A stretch of DNA of 45,862 bases from Lingula anatina (GCF_001039355.2 NW_019776121.1:40470-86331); one strand, 5' to 3'; shown: positions 33,686 through 44,685, counted from the stretch's first letter. Program-made: numbers and translations. The notes: generated by a model from the letters alone, not told the origin.

Positions 33686-34108
33686 TTATTTAGCATGTAG
33701 CTTCTGTAGCACCTAAAAAATTGCTCCATAGCAGTGTCCTAATGGAGGAAAAATGAGACTAGAACATGAACACATAAATACTATGCATAGTTCTTTTGAA
33801 TTCAGCTTTATACCATGCATTTCTTCTTAGATGATCTCGCCATGCATGAATGCAAGCAATAACTGCTACAGGACATACTATACCTTGCTGGTTATGCTCT
33901 GATAACAAGGACAAACGGAAAAAAAAAAATTTGATGGGAGATGAGAGCCAGAACTGAGCAAGCCTTCTGTCCTGTCTGTCTGGACTGATGATACAACAGC
34001 CATCAGTAATCAATTGGGAATAAATGGGGAATTCATTAGGCCTCAGGGAATGGTACTGTGACGTACTTGAGCCTTAACGGGGAAAATAAACCTGGAGAGA
34101 CAAAGCTG

Positions 34109-34111
<3 letters not shown>

Positions 34112-34152
<41 letters not shown>

Positions 34153-34255
34153 ACACATTCTCTTTTTTTCTCTCTCTTTCTCTCTTTCACAAACACATTC
34201 TCTCTTTTTCTCTCTCTCTCTTACACACACACAAACACACACGTGCAAACATTTT

Positions 34256-34300
<45 letters not shown>

Positions 34301-34393
34301 TTCTCTTTCTCTCTCTTTCTCTCTTTCACAAACACATTCTCTTTTTCTCTCTCTCTTACACACACAAACACACGCATGCAAACATTTTTCTCT

Positions 34394-34431
<38 letters not shown>

Positions 34432-34494
34432 TCTCTTTCTCTCTTTCTCTTTTTCACACACACACACAAACACACATGCAAAAGTTTTTTTGCT

Positions 34495-34524
<30 letters not shown>
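34112..34524. repeat. Composite (TC)n/(AC)n higher-order array
   Basis: Blocks of (TC)n followed by (AC)n, separated by ACATTCTCTTT and GCAAACATTTTTCTC phrases, recur with a period of about 120-130 bp for just over three units. The long open frames across it on both strands (Ser/Leu/His or Arg/Glu/Cys/Val repeats) are artefacts of the repeat. Confidence 0.85.
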
Positions 34525-34530
<6 letters not shown>

Positions 34531-35485
34531 GCTTTTTCCTTAATACCAGTAGTCATGACAGAATATCAATTTCTTTGATACATGCAAGTTCCTTATTCAT
34601 TTTCAGCAGAAAAAAAAACAGACTGTTCACAGCAAGAGGTTTAATTCCCTATAAAACACAGCACTGTGGCTCCTGCAGTGCTGTGAATAACACAAAGTTC
34701 TGAACCAAACTGACACCAGAATCAATACGTAAAGCAAGCACAATGGAGGCTGGACAGCCGTTCCTGCCAAAGTATGTCTGCAAACAGAGGTCATGACCGC
34801 AACGGCCAGTTACATGGCGGGTCCATAAAGGGCCATTAATATTCTGTCTGTTAACCTGTGGAATATATTGCTATTTATTTATATATACTCAGTCAGTAAG
34901 GATATGAAAAATAATTCTTTTATAACATTCACTCTAGACTATGAGGCAGGGGATTCTACTTAAATCTATTTTATCTGATGTGCTATAAGCTTTTTAAGCA
35001 GGCTGCAGTACATTTAATAATTAGTATTAACTTCACTTAATTATTTTTTAAAGGTTCCTCTTATCAAAGAAGCTTTTAAAAAACCTGCAACAACATCTGA
35101 CAGACTTGAGTTCAACAGTTTAATATATAGATCTTTGATCATTCACCTAAGGGCCATACATTTTTTCTTGATTCATTACAAAAATTCTTGTGTCTGGACA
35201 GAAGAATGTAAGTTCCACATGGGATGTACAGAATACTGAAGGGCATAAGTCTTCAGGAACATTTTGTTTTGAAAATCCACACTTACCACATCCTGAAACG
35301 GAGGCTGCATTTCTGGTTATTATCATGGCTGAACTCATCACGTACTACCTCAGATATCTAATCATGAGCTAATCTAATCAACTGGGTGTCCCACAACTGT
35401 GCAAAGTCCCATGTCATGTTCAATTATCAATAATATCAGTCATAATCCAATACTCATAGTCATAGGGGCCCTTCAGAATGGCTTA

Positions 35486-35640
35486 GAAGGCATTCACAAA
35501 GATTTAGATTGATCTTACTAGATGGACCTAACTCCCTGGGGGTTCACGCCAAATTGCAGTCAGCCGATCGTGTACGGAAGTTAATTACCCTCTTACAGCT
35601 TGTAGTAGGCGGGACGGACATTTAAGTCGGATTAAGTCGG
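35486..35640. mobile_element. MITE family A, copy 2, truncated
   Basis: Opposite orientation to copy 1. The left end (CATTCACAAAGATTTAGAT) is preceded by TTA. The interior matches through GTAGGCGGGACGGACATTTA and then stops where the family B end begins at 35641. The right terminus is absent from the window. Confidence 0.65.
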
Positions 35641-36053
35641 GCACTAACTCCACGGGGGGCTCATGTTGAATGCAACCAGATTAACAGACTTAGGGTGCAT
35701 TCCCAGAGATTTAGATCAATCCAGAGATTAAGATTTAGATCGACCTTACTCCCTGGAGGTTCACGCTAAATTGCAGTCAGCGGAGCGTGCACCATAGTTA
35801 ATTACCCCCTTACAGCTTTTAGTAGGCAGGACAGACGCCTAAGCCGGCTAAGCTGACAGTAATCTAGTGAGACTCCCCACAGGGACAGATCGATCTAAAA
35901 TCTATGGGAATGGGGTCTTAAACACCTTCTCCTGATATTGAGTAGAATAAAAGAATAGAAGGTGAGCTGGTGATTATATGTTGGAAACAAAAGGAGGTGT
36001 GTAAGTCTGTTAATCTGATTGCATTCAGCAAGAGCCCCCCCTGGAGTTAGTGT
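35641..36053. mobile_element. MITE-like family B element, interrupted by a family A insertion
   Basis: The left end GCACTAACTCCACGGGGGGC, with TTGAATGCAACCAGATTAAC, is the inverse of the right end GTTAATCTGATTGCATTCAG, with AGCCCCCCCTGGAGTTAGTG. The terminal inverted repeats are about 50 bp. A complete family A copy (35693-35917) splits it 50 bp from the left end. Confidence 0.6.
35693..35917. mobile_element. MITE family A, copy 3, nested, with TTA target duplication
   Basis: A 225-bp element. It begins GGGTGCATTCCCAGAGATTT and ends ATCTATGGGAATGGGGTC, and is flanked on both sides by TTA (35690-35692 and 35918-35920). A three-base TTA duplication and G-rich termini are typical of PIF/Harbinger MITEs. 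The host sequence on both sides is family B. Confidence 0.75.
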
Positions 36054-37019
36054 GCAGTACTTGGCTATTGGGACCTTAGTCATTCTAACCAGCCCCATAG
36101 AGCTAAGAGTTCAACAGGTTACCAAAAACTGGCTACAGCCAGCACCCAAGACTACAATTTGCCCAAGGATAAAAGGATTGAACCTGACATCCTGGAGACA
36201 CAAGATCGACCTGCTTTACACTTTACACTGACTTATACTCCTCATGGTTAATACCACATAAGCAGCTCTGTAGGGTATGTGGCGCTGGGAATTATAATCC
36301 ATTATTCCTACTACATCTGACTAACAATGTTACTTAGATTACATCATTGATCAGCAATAATTGCCAACTGTCACAGCTATTACATCTATCATAGGGATGA
36401 CTCACAGAAGGTATACTGGAGAAAAACTAATTTCTTTAGCTTGAGCAGAGTGTGCCTGGTGGAAAATAATGTAATTTCATAGGGTTTTGCATAAGACGAA
36501 AATGTTTAGGGTGTTATCACATATATGGAAGATAAGTGAAATAGACATTCCGTCATAACCGAATTTAACAGTAAAATGCTAACATTTACTAAAAAAATAG
36601 GATTAGGAATCTCTAAAAAAACAAACAAATAGAAAAAAAAAACAGGAAGAAAATTCACTCACCTCAATCCTGTTTACCCCGAATAATACTTTAATGACAT
36701 TGTTATAGAACTATTCCTTGTAACCCACACCTCGCGTAAATATTAGAGTGCCAAGGTAATTTTAATTTCTTTAAAATTTGCCTCTTTCTTCATTCTCCCT
36801 CTCGTCTCGTGACAATGACACAACGCAACACCCACCCGCTTCATAAAACAAGACGTGACAACACTCTAACTCACGTGCAGAAGTTTCTGTCCTCCAAATA
36901 TGGGATTTAACTCTCCTGGATTGTTCCGTTGACTAGCTTTGTGCACTGCAGCCCAATGAACTTGAGTTAAATAGTGTACAGTCGCAGGAAAACCGAATCG
37001 ATTCTTTCAATAAACTCAC
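36054..37019. other. Region without recognised genes before the 37-kb promoter candidate
   Basis: No coding exon seen. On the minus strand GGTTCAATCC at about 36184-36175 matches a tRNA B-box, but no A-box at the proper distance or cloverleaf could be drawn, so no RNA gene is called. Confidence 0.35.
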
Positions 37020-37065
37020 GAGTGTTTACGGCGCCATGATGAACTGTCGCAATGCATTCTGGGAC
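37020..37065 (-). promoter_or_regulatory. Candidate promoter / non-coding first exon, minus strand
   Basis: On the minus strand CCCAGAATGCATTGCG (37063-37048) resembles the ZNF143/THAP11 element. It is followed by CATCATGGCGCCG (YY1-like, and a three-codon upstream ORF) and then a consensus donor CACTC/GTGAGT at 37020/37019. The layout mirrors the KLHL promoter at 6.2 kb. The next gene on this strand is TBC1D24, 10.9 kb downstream, so this could be its distal first exon. Confidence 0.35.
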
Positions 37066-37679
37066 TTGACATTCAACTTGAATAATAATTATAAATAGGC
37101 CCAGCAACCAGCCTTAGTTATAAAGCCATATTTTTATTTAAAGTTTTGCTTTGAGAAATGAAATCTGATCTAATAAACTTTTTTTTTCAATGTAAATCGT
37201 CTTGATATCTATTTATTTGCGACTTGTTGTGCTCTCTCCAAAGACAGGCTGAAAAAAAAATCTAGCGCAGTGCTGACGTCTTTCGGTAAACTGGGAAAGC
37301 ACATAGATTCACAACTATAGCAATAGGGGACAATCGAATAAACTGACAGGTGTAAGATCTCGGACATAAAATCGAATTATAGACATTATTGGGAAATTGT
37401 AAATTACTGCTGACGGTGGTCTGAGAATAAAGGATCACCAAAACTTAAATCATTATTAAATTTATTCTAAGACGGAATCAGAATTTTACAGTGGTCATAT
37501 TAGATTTTATCTGCAACAGCGAAAATAATAGGTCTAATTTTCAAAAAGGTCTATTTTTCTAATGTTTAGGCTACGTTCATCCCACTCTAAAAGACAGGGT
37601 GAATATATTAGTTTACAAACGGCGACTCTCTGTGAGCAAAGAATAGACACATTTTCTTTTGTACTTTTTTTAACTTTTA

Positions 37680-37682
<3 letters not shown>

Positions 37683-37742
<60 letters not shown>
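37683..37742. repeat. (TC)n microsatellite
   Basis: About 30 uninterrupted TC dinucleotides. Confidence 0.95.
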
Positions 37743-37745
<3 letters not shown>

Positions 37746-38094
37746 CATTTATTTGATAAATTGTTCAACAAAGGCGTACAAAAGAAATGTCTGGATGTCT
37801 TGGCAAGGCTGTCATTATAGGACCGGATATAGTAATAATCAAGACAGACGCGTCAGACTATAAATCATCAAGAAGATTTAGAAATAGTCAAACTTCTTCC
37901 TGGTGCGTCATTTCTACCTCTTTTTTTTATTTCAGAGTCAAGTCGGGGACTTTATATGCATCTTTAAATATGAGTTTTTGCCGGATAAATCCTGGCTTGG
38001 GAGGCTTTGAATCGAAATTAAAACCTTATTATACACTATTGCATGTGAAGCTGCTTTGATTTTCATTATTTAGTTAAAGCTTCCCTTTGCCGGG

Positions 38095-38190
38095 CGTTGA
38101 GTAGTATACAAAAATGCTGGTGATTATGCGATTACTTTGGAAACAACAGGAGGCGTGTTAATCTGTTAGGTTGCATTCTGCGGGAGTCCA
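38095..38190. mobile_element. Family B MITE fragment upstream of the glycosyltransferase
   Basis: GCTGGTGATTATGCG, TTGGAAACAACAGGAGGCGT and TTAATCTGTTAGGTTGCATT parallel the right half of the family B element at 35.93-36.05 kb. Only one end is present. It ends about 180 bp before the start codon of the glycosyltransferase gene. Confidence 0.55.
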
Positions 38191-38368
38191 CCCAAAGTTG
38201 GATTGATATACGTGGAACGATCGTTTTATTGGGAATGAGCCCATGGATAACATTGAAACAGCTGCTTCAACACATCTTAGATATCAACACGTCATCGACT
38301 TGACAGTGTACAGTATCTTTACAAATACAGCATGAGCTGACGGAGAAGAAAGGAACTCCGTAGGCAGC

Positions 38369-39433
38369 ATGGGATTCAGACGAGTTAAAGGCGTTTTGAC
38401 TGTGACGATTTTGATATCTTTTGCCATATTCGTTATAGTTGAACTAACGCGTTCACGTAGCCAAGAAAGGAAGGATTTATTTCTTCACAAAAAGAGTTAT
38501 AACTTTACTATTAACAATCCTAGAGCATGCCACACAGCGGGGAGGCTCCACCAAGGGGTGTTTTTACTGGTTATTGTAGTGACTCAACCTCAGAACTTCC
38601 AGCAGCGTTCTCTGTTCCGTCAAACGTGGGGTTCCAGAACGCAGTACAAAGACGAGCAAATCCGTACGTTGTTTTTAGCAGGAAGAAGCCCAAACTTCTC
38701 AGTCCAATTCGCACTGAAGGCGGAAAACGACAAGTATGAAGACATTATCCAAGCCGACTTTGAGGACTGTTACCTTAATTTGACACTAAAAATGGTCTTG
38801 GCGTTGCGTTGGACAGTGCGGTACTGCCCCAATGCTCTTTACATCTTGAAAACAGATGACGATATGATTGTCCGGTACGACAAACTTGCTGAATATCTGT
38901 ATAATCTGCCGTGGAAACCGATGCCAAGACTGTACATGGGGTTTTTGTTGGTAAACAAGGTACCTAAAAGATCTAAAGACCATAAGTGGTACACAAGCTA
39001 TGAAGAATGGCCCGAAGAGCACTTTCCAACGTACATTTCAGGACCAGCGTATGTGATGGGCCGTGGCGCCGTGAAAGGGCTTTATTCCTCCGCCTTGGAA
39101 ACACCTCTCTTTAAATTTGAGGACCTTTTCATGGGGATATGCGCGAGGAAAGCTAACTTAACACTCAGCCATAACGATGAAATGCCAGACAGACGCATGG
39201 GGGACCGTTACACGTATTGCCTATACGATGGATTTATCACCATTCACCACGCTGCTGTTAACCTGAGTTTGCGATATTGGGAAGAACTTCATTCGGCTCA
39301 GCGTCCGATCTGTAATATCACCGGATGGGAGGCGTTACGTATTGAAAGACAGAAAGAAAGAGAGAAAGAAAGAAAAGAGAAAAAGACACCCAACCCTTTA
39401 GGACATTACTTAAAATGGTTCTCAATGTTCTAA
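38369..39433 (+). CDS. Intronless beta-1,3-galactosyl/N-acetylglucosaminyltransferase (GT31)
   Basis: A single open reading frame of 354 residues; the ATG follows an in-frame TGA at 38333. It has a type II Golgi topology: short basic cytoplasmic end (MGFRRVK), membrane anchor at about residues 8-25, stem, then a lumenal catalytic domain. Family GT31 motifs are in order: RSLFRQTWG (80-88), EDIIQADFEDCYLNLTLK (124-141), the metal-binding DDD at 163-165 inside YILKTDDDMIV, YISGPAYVMGRGAV (222-235) and FEDLFMGICA (250-259). Five or six N-glycosylation sequons are visible. GT31 enzymes transfer Gal or GlcNAc in beta-1,3 linkage to glycans. Donor and acceptor cannot be told from sequence alone, so no symbol is given. 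The last about 30 residues are a Lys/Glu/Arg tail from a GAAA-rich repeat and look non-homologous. An AATAAA follows at 39503. Confidence 0.92.
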   Translation: MGFRRVKGVLTVTILISFAIFVIVELTRSRSQERKDLFLHKKSYNFTINNPRACHTAGRLHQGVFLLVIVVTQPQNFQQRSLFRQTWGSRTQYKDEQIRTLFLAGRSPNFSVQFALKAENDKYEDIIQADFEDCYLNLTLKMVLALRWTVRYCPNALYILKTDDDMIVRYDKLAEYLYNLPWKPMPRLYMGFLLVNKVPKRSKDHKWYTSYEEWPEEHFPTYISGPAYVMGRGAVKGLYSSALETPLFKFEDLFMGICARKANLTLSHNDEMPDRRMGDRYTYCLYDGFITIHHAAVNLSLRYWEELHSAQRPICNITGWEALRIERQKEREKERKEKKTPNPLGHYLKWFSMF

Positions 39434-39502
39434 ATTGCTGTTTTATGTCTTACAGTACAACTTGGTATTTTTAATCAAAGGGCGACAGGTTGCTCACATG
39501 CA

Positions 39503-39508
39503 AATAAA
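39503..39508 (+). terminator. Candidate polyadenylation signal of the glycosyltransferase gene
   Basis: AATAAA lies 70 nt after the TAA stop region of the plus-strand gene. It is the first such hexamer downstream. Confidence 0.45.
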
Positions 39509-39509
39509 T

Positions 39510-42050
39510 GCAATGCGGGTACATTGGAAGGAATACATATAAACATATGAAACCAACACGCATATATATTTTTCTATAAGAGAACTCTGATTGCGCTATT
39601 CAGGTACTACAGACATACCTCAACAGTTGCTCTACATGAACGTTTATCTTCATATATAATATCAATGACAAAATATAAAAAAGGTCTTTCTTTAGTGATG
39701 AAAAATGCAATTCTGAGCTCATAGGACAAGTGAAAGCTAAAGTAAACGCAGGTTTTCATTCTTCGTTGTGGTACAATTGTTGTTTCTTTTCTAGGCCAGT
39801 TTATACGAGTGCTATGAATACTCTTGCTTAAAATAATGGAATATTTCAAAAGAATATTGCATATGCTATTTTAATGGGTTTAATGTTAAACTCCCTAAAA
39901 GATAATATTTTCAAACATGTCCTCTATTAACTCATATTGACAGCCACAAAAAATGAACGCTAACATGATCGGAGAAAAAATTCATTATTCTTATATGCTT
40001 GTCAATTAAGTCTTATGATGCAGGTAGAGTGATAATAATTATCAAGTAAAATCAACTTGCCACGACAAATTGAAAAAAAAAGGCGGGCTCAATGAATTTG
40101 GTAGATTTGTCCTCCAGTTACTGGACACTTACTTGGACCGACAAGCTCTTGGATCTTGTTGGCTTGAATGGCCGGTGGGCTAAAACGTGCCTGGCGTGAA
40201 CTCTTTACATGTTAGTTATGCTTTATTATATTCGTTAATATTCTTCCATGCTAGTTAACATTAGTTCAAGTAGCAACGGAGTTAGAATTATGAATAACAT
40301 GCTTGTGATTTTTTTTTCAAAAGCAGTGCTAAACCACTATACGACTTAAAAAGAAATTTTATCTTAATTCATGCTGTTTTGATTTTTCAAATTTCAGTTG
40401 AAGCTGCTCATTGATTATCTTAGTTCCCCTTCTCGTGCTGTTTTATACTTCTTTCCATTCGTACAAGAAAATATATGGAGCTTATATAATTAGACGGAAG
40501 AGAAAAAAGAAGCGGGCTAAAAACTAAGCGTTTTCTTTCTTTCATCTTTAACATTATGTCAGAATGAAGTGATTTAGGAAATGAGTTGCCAGTGTATTAG
40601 TCCAATTCAATATCATTTAAAGACCCGCAGAGACGCGTAGAAGTTAAAGACTCGTTTATCTGACACAGAGGTAAAGAACGCCAGTCGCCGCGTAATAAAC
40701 TTAAGTCAACCTCACTAATTTGTAACTTAGATTGCCATTTTAAACTTCATATCATGACCTTGGAGTAGGAAGGTCGCCGCCATGTTAAACCCGTGGGTGC
40801 ATTAATGTCGCTCCGTATGAAAATTATACCCGGCGTTATTTCCGGGATTGGATGACGTAATTCTTCCTGGTGACAGAACAGACCTTTTTAAACATATTTT
40901 CTAATTGCCTAATAAATCTATGACCATATTTTTCGGTCTACCCAATATTTTAACAAGTTCGCCTTTGACGTAACGACCCCAGTGGCGTTTACAAATGATT
41001 AAAACCACCGGTGCACAATGCAGTGACTTCTTTATTTTTTAAAGACAAATGGAAAATGAATGAAGTCATCTTAATGTACGCCTTTATTGAAAATGTGACT
41101 GCATGTTATTTACCAGCGCGTAAAAAAATAAATAAATAAAAAGAGTTTTATAGACGTAAAAGGATCATGAAAACATCCTCCGGGTAGAGAGGGTGCATGT
41201 ATTAGCTGTGTGTTTAGACATGTATATTTTTAAAGCAGCTGACGTCACTGCAGGGAAGTTTAAGGTCTGCGTTCTCTGACTCATCTTCTTAGCGACTGGT
41301 GGGTTTTAAGAACCGCGTTTCCAGTGAAGCTGGTCCTACCTCACTCACTCACAATCTTTGTCCCCAGACTGACTGGTCAAGATCAGTACAGAGCAGGTGG
41401 CCAGTTGAACGGGGGGTGGGGGTGGGGGGGAGGTCAACGACTCGTCGGTTATATTAGGTATTCTTTAATGACAATTTTACGCCATTCTGGGCTGGGTAAA
41501 AATGTACAGAGATAATTAAAAAGAACATACATACATACATACATACATACTTACATACTGGGCTGTCAGTTACACAAAATCTTGAGATTATCAAACTTTC
41601 TATTTCATTGGAATATGAGCGTTAACAGCAAGCTGGGCAGTCTTTTCAATAACGTTACAGGGTGCAGCATGAAGGATAGTTCTATAATTCTCGGGGCATA
41701 AGAGGGGTTTACCCACCACCAGAGCCTCGGTTTTTATTATGTGGGCATTTTCTCTGAGGCAGTACAGTGCAGAAATAACCGTGGATTTAACCAGAGACAT
41801 ATCAGTGAATATCTAGTGAAAAAATTATCTGCAGCCCTGGTAGACGGGGGGGGGGGGGGGGGGTACAGTTATGGCTGAAAGGGGATGAACCAAGGCTGGT
41901 CGTCTTAAGTTGACTGTAAACGTGGCTGCAGTGAGGATATACTACTACCGCAGATACAAAACCAGCGGGACTGGTGTTCGCGGGTTTGATACAGACGCTG
42001 GTGCATCATTCAGTCTACTAACAAGCCAGGATTAATATCCTGGTTTGTCT
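39510..42050. other. Intergenic region without recognised genes
   Basis: AT-rich, no coding exon supported. It includes a promoter-like patch near 40.78-40.87 kb, a CATA tetranucleotide array at about 41525-41559 and an 18-G run at about 41846-41863. Confidence 0.4.
40776..40870. promoter_or_regulatory. Promoter-like patch: YY1 and CRE-like motifs
   Basis: On the minus strand AACATGGCGGCGACC (about 40787-40773) matches the YY1 consensus and includes an ATG. TGACGTAA at about 40852-40860 is CRE/ATF-like, and TTTCCGGGATTGG lies nearby. The short minus frame from this ATG (MAATFLLQG) runs into a stop after 18 codons. No associated gene was found. Confidence 0.25.
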
Positions 42051-42059
42051 ACATATAAC

Positions 42060-42209
42060 GTTGACTTCTCAGAGATTTATCCAGGATTTTCAGCACTGTA
42101 CGGACGCTGTCATTCTGTTAGGACTCACGGTGCAGTTGGTAAATGCAGATTCCAAAGGCAGGAGAAATAGTGCAACACAAGGTGGAAGCTGTCTGTATTT
42201 TATAACACG
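42060..42209 (+). other. Candidate non-coding exon ending at a consensus donor
   Basis: ATAACACG/GTGAGTTAT at 42209/42210 is a strong donor match preceded by non-AT-rich unique sequence. No reading frame is evident. With the similar donors at 44132 and 45791 it may mark alternative first exons of a plus-strand gene that lies beyond the window. This is weak support. Confidence 0.2.
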
Positions 42210-42422
42210 GTGAGTTATTTATCGTGATTTATTTTTAATTATCAGTGTCATTGTAATCATATATTTTTATCATCACCATATGTTGGCCATCAGCGTTTGG
42301 TACAGACGTAAAGAAGGATCAAAAACTAAAATATTCTGAATATCGACAGATTTCGTTGTCTCGTGCCAGCGCTAACAGCCTATTGAGTAATTTTTTGTAT
42401 CGGGATGGGGGAGGAGGGGTAA

Positions 42423-42423
<1 letters not shown>

Positions 42424-42475
<52 letters not shown>
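42424..42475. repeat. (GA)n microsatellite
   Basis: About 25 GA dinucleotides within a G-rich context. Confidence 0.95.
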
Positions 42476-42481
<6 letters not shown>

Positions 42482-43979
42482 CCGGCATCGACAACAAAGA
42501 TATATATTTATTATATATAGCTTTATTATATAATAAAGAAATATATATCTATTTAGCTTTTGAAAAAGAAATAGAAAAAGAAAGAATACTTGACATTAGA
42601 GTAAAGCCTTGATAGAACCACATTTTAATAGCATGTACATATTGTGACAGCGATATTTCAGAAACCTCATTTGACTACATGACCTGTCGGCAACGGGTGT
42701 AGGGTTTCTGTTTATTTCTCAAGGATCAATCGACTTCGCCTTTGTTGACCTTTCACTGACATTTCGTGCACCGCAGCTGAAGGAACGCGTAGAACTTGAA
42801 GCGTTTATAAACAGTGCAGTACAGAGGGGTTCAAGTGGACGTTTCTTAACTCTGTCCGCAGGGTGCGTTAGAAGTCTGTTATAAAAAAATGTTATTATAA
42901 TACTATTTAAGGAGCCCTTTACTTCTCAAAACATTAAAGTTTACCTTAAGGGAACAGAAATAATTAGATAGGCCAATTTATTATTAATGGTACAAAATGG
43001 GTGATTTTGCCTCTCTTAATGAAAAAAAAATCACGAGGAAAAGAGGTTATTTCGTTTTGTCAAAAGCGGTAAAAGACACAGAAGAAAACCAGCTCGACAA
43101 AAATTCCCTGGCAAGATCGGTAATTATTACTACCATTTATTAACTTTAAAAACTTACACACAGTTAAGTCTGACTGTTGCGAAGTCAAAAGAGGTGGGGG
43201 CGGGTAAGTGTTGCCCTGCTAATACATACATTTAGGTTATAATATAAACTGTTTTTGATTCGTGAAAAGTGCTCCCCTCGTGGCCCCGACCAAACCACCG
43301 ATAAATCGCCCGGGAACGTCTAAAATGGAACTGGACGTTATCATGGTCCTGTGGAGTAACTGCACAGAGCATCCATAGTGTTATAACACTCGCATGTCTT
43401 CTTTCATGCTGTTCTCATCATCTGAGATTTTATCATATAGACGCATTTAGTGAAGTGCTTTCCCCAGTTTCGAGGGTTAGTGCTATGGGTGCGCTTACAG
43501 TCCCGTTGTAACGACTTGACATAATATCGCGCTGTCACAGTGGGTCATGTTTATAAGGTGAGGCTACTAAAAATTTAAAGACGGCATAAGTGTATGCAGT
43601 CAGACAGACGGACAGACAGACAGACAGAAATATGTTAGATACATCTCACATACGTATGGAATTAGCTACTGGTGATTATTTCTGTGGGTTTTTATGGATT
43701 TAAATGGGCTGGAATTATCACGTTAAGTGTTGCGAGATGCAGTTATTTTTTAAAATACCTTTTTTCGTTAATGTTGGACGAAAATTAAAATGCACAAAAA
43801 TCACCGTCGATTTTGCTTTCCTATGGTGGGACTAGCGCGGCTACATATCCAACCCATGTTGTCTAATAAACGGCACTCGCTTCAGACTATTCTTAAACAT
43901 TAAGTTTTTTTTCTATCTTCCTTATCTATCTTGAATCTAATTCCACGCTATCATTTCCCATCCGGTTTTCTTTTAAACT

Positions 43980-44132
43980 CACAGGCCTCCCGTGCTGTCT
44001 CATAAAAACTCCCCTCCTTATCGCGGCGTTTAATCTCGCTGTCGCAGTATCGGTGCCTTTGATGCCGGGTTAAAACGCTTCCTATCTCATCCTCGTGCTC
44101 CCCGTTCTCGGTCTAGCACGACTTTCCAACGG
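43980..44132 (+). other. Candidate non-coding exon with consensus donor
   Basis: This is a locally GC-richer patch (CTCCTTATCGCGGCGTTTAA, ATCCTCGTGCTCCCCGTTCT) ending at ACGG/GTGAGTACC (44132/44133). CpG density is higher than in the surroundings. It could be a first exon of a gene to the right. Confidence 0.25.
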
Positions 44133-44266
44133 GTGAGTACCTCTCACACGCTATGGTGTATGACTTTTGTTATTTCTTAACAATTGATGTTTTTTTTATC
44201 TTCCTGATGGGAAACTTGTAGAGGCCTATTTCTGAAAAGTGCCTCGGGTGACCGCTGGTAGTAATA

Positions 44267-44481
44267 CACCTCATTCTCATAGATTAGATCGACCTACATT
44301 GGATCGACCTAACTCCCTGGGAGTTCACGCTAAATAGCTGTCAGCCGGGCGGACACGAAAGTTAATTACCCCTTAAAGCTTGTAGTAGGCGGGGACGGAC
44401 ACTTAAGGGGGATTATCTGACAGTAATCTAGTGAGACTCCCCGCGGTGATAGATCGATCTAAAAGTTGTGAGAACAGAGCC
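44267..44481. mobile_element. MITE family A, copy 4, with ATA target duplication
   Basis: A 215-bp copy in the orientation opposite to copy 1. The ends are CACCTCATTCTCATAGATTA and AGATCGATCTAAAAGTTGTG, with ATA on both sides (44264-44266 and 44482-44484). Interior blocks AGTTCACGCTAAATAGCTGT and AGTAATCTAGTGAGACTCCC match the other copies. No coding capacity. Confidence 0.75.
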
Positions 44482-44685
44482 ATAGAGGTGACAATGAACC
44501 TCAATAGAATCGTTTGCCAGGGGTTTTAGTTTTATAAACTTCATGTCATAAATTAAGGATTTCATGTTTTTAATATGTTTTAATCTTTATTTTCAGTTGA
44601 GTTAATTTTGTCTTCGAAAATAATAATAATAATAATAAATACAAAATAAATAAAAATAAAATTAAAGAAACGAAAGTAGTTTCGT

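Noticed and set aside
34036-34578. Long open frames of about 160 residues on both strands
   Set aside because: They read through (TC)n/(AC)n repeats, giving Ser/Leu/His/Thr or Arg/Glu/Cys/Val strings; no initiation or splice evidence.
36170-36190. tRNA B-box-like GGTTCAATCC (minus strand), possible tRNA or SINE
   Set aside because: No matching A-box at the usual distance and no cloverleaf pairing could be traced; probably chance.
40776-40790. Minus-strand ATGGCGGCGACC as a coding start
   Set aside because: The frame stops after 18 codons, has only a weak internal donor, and no downstream minus-strand exon is available before the glycosyltransferase gene.
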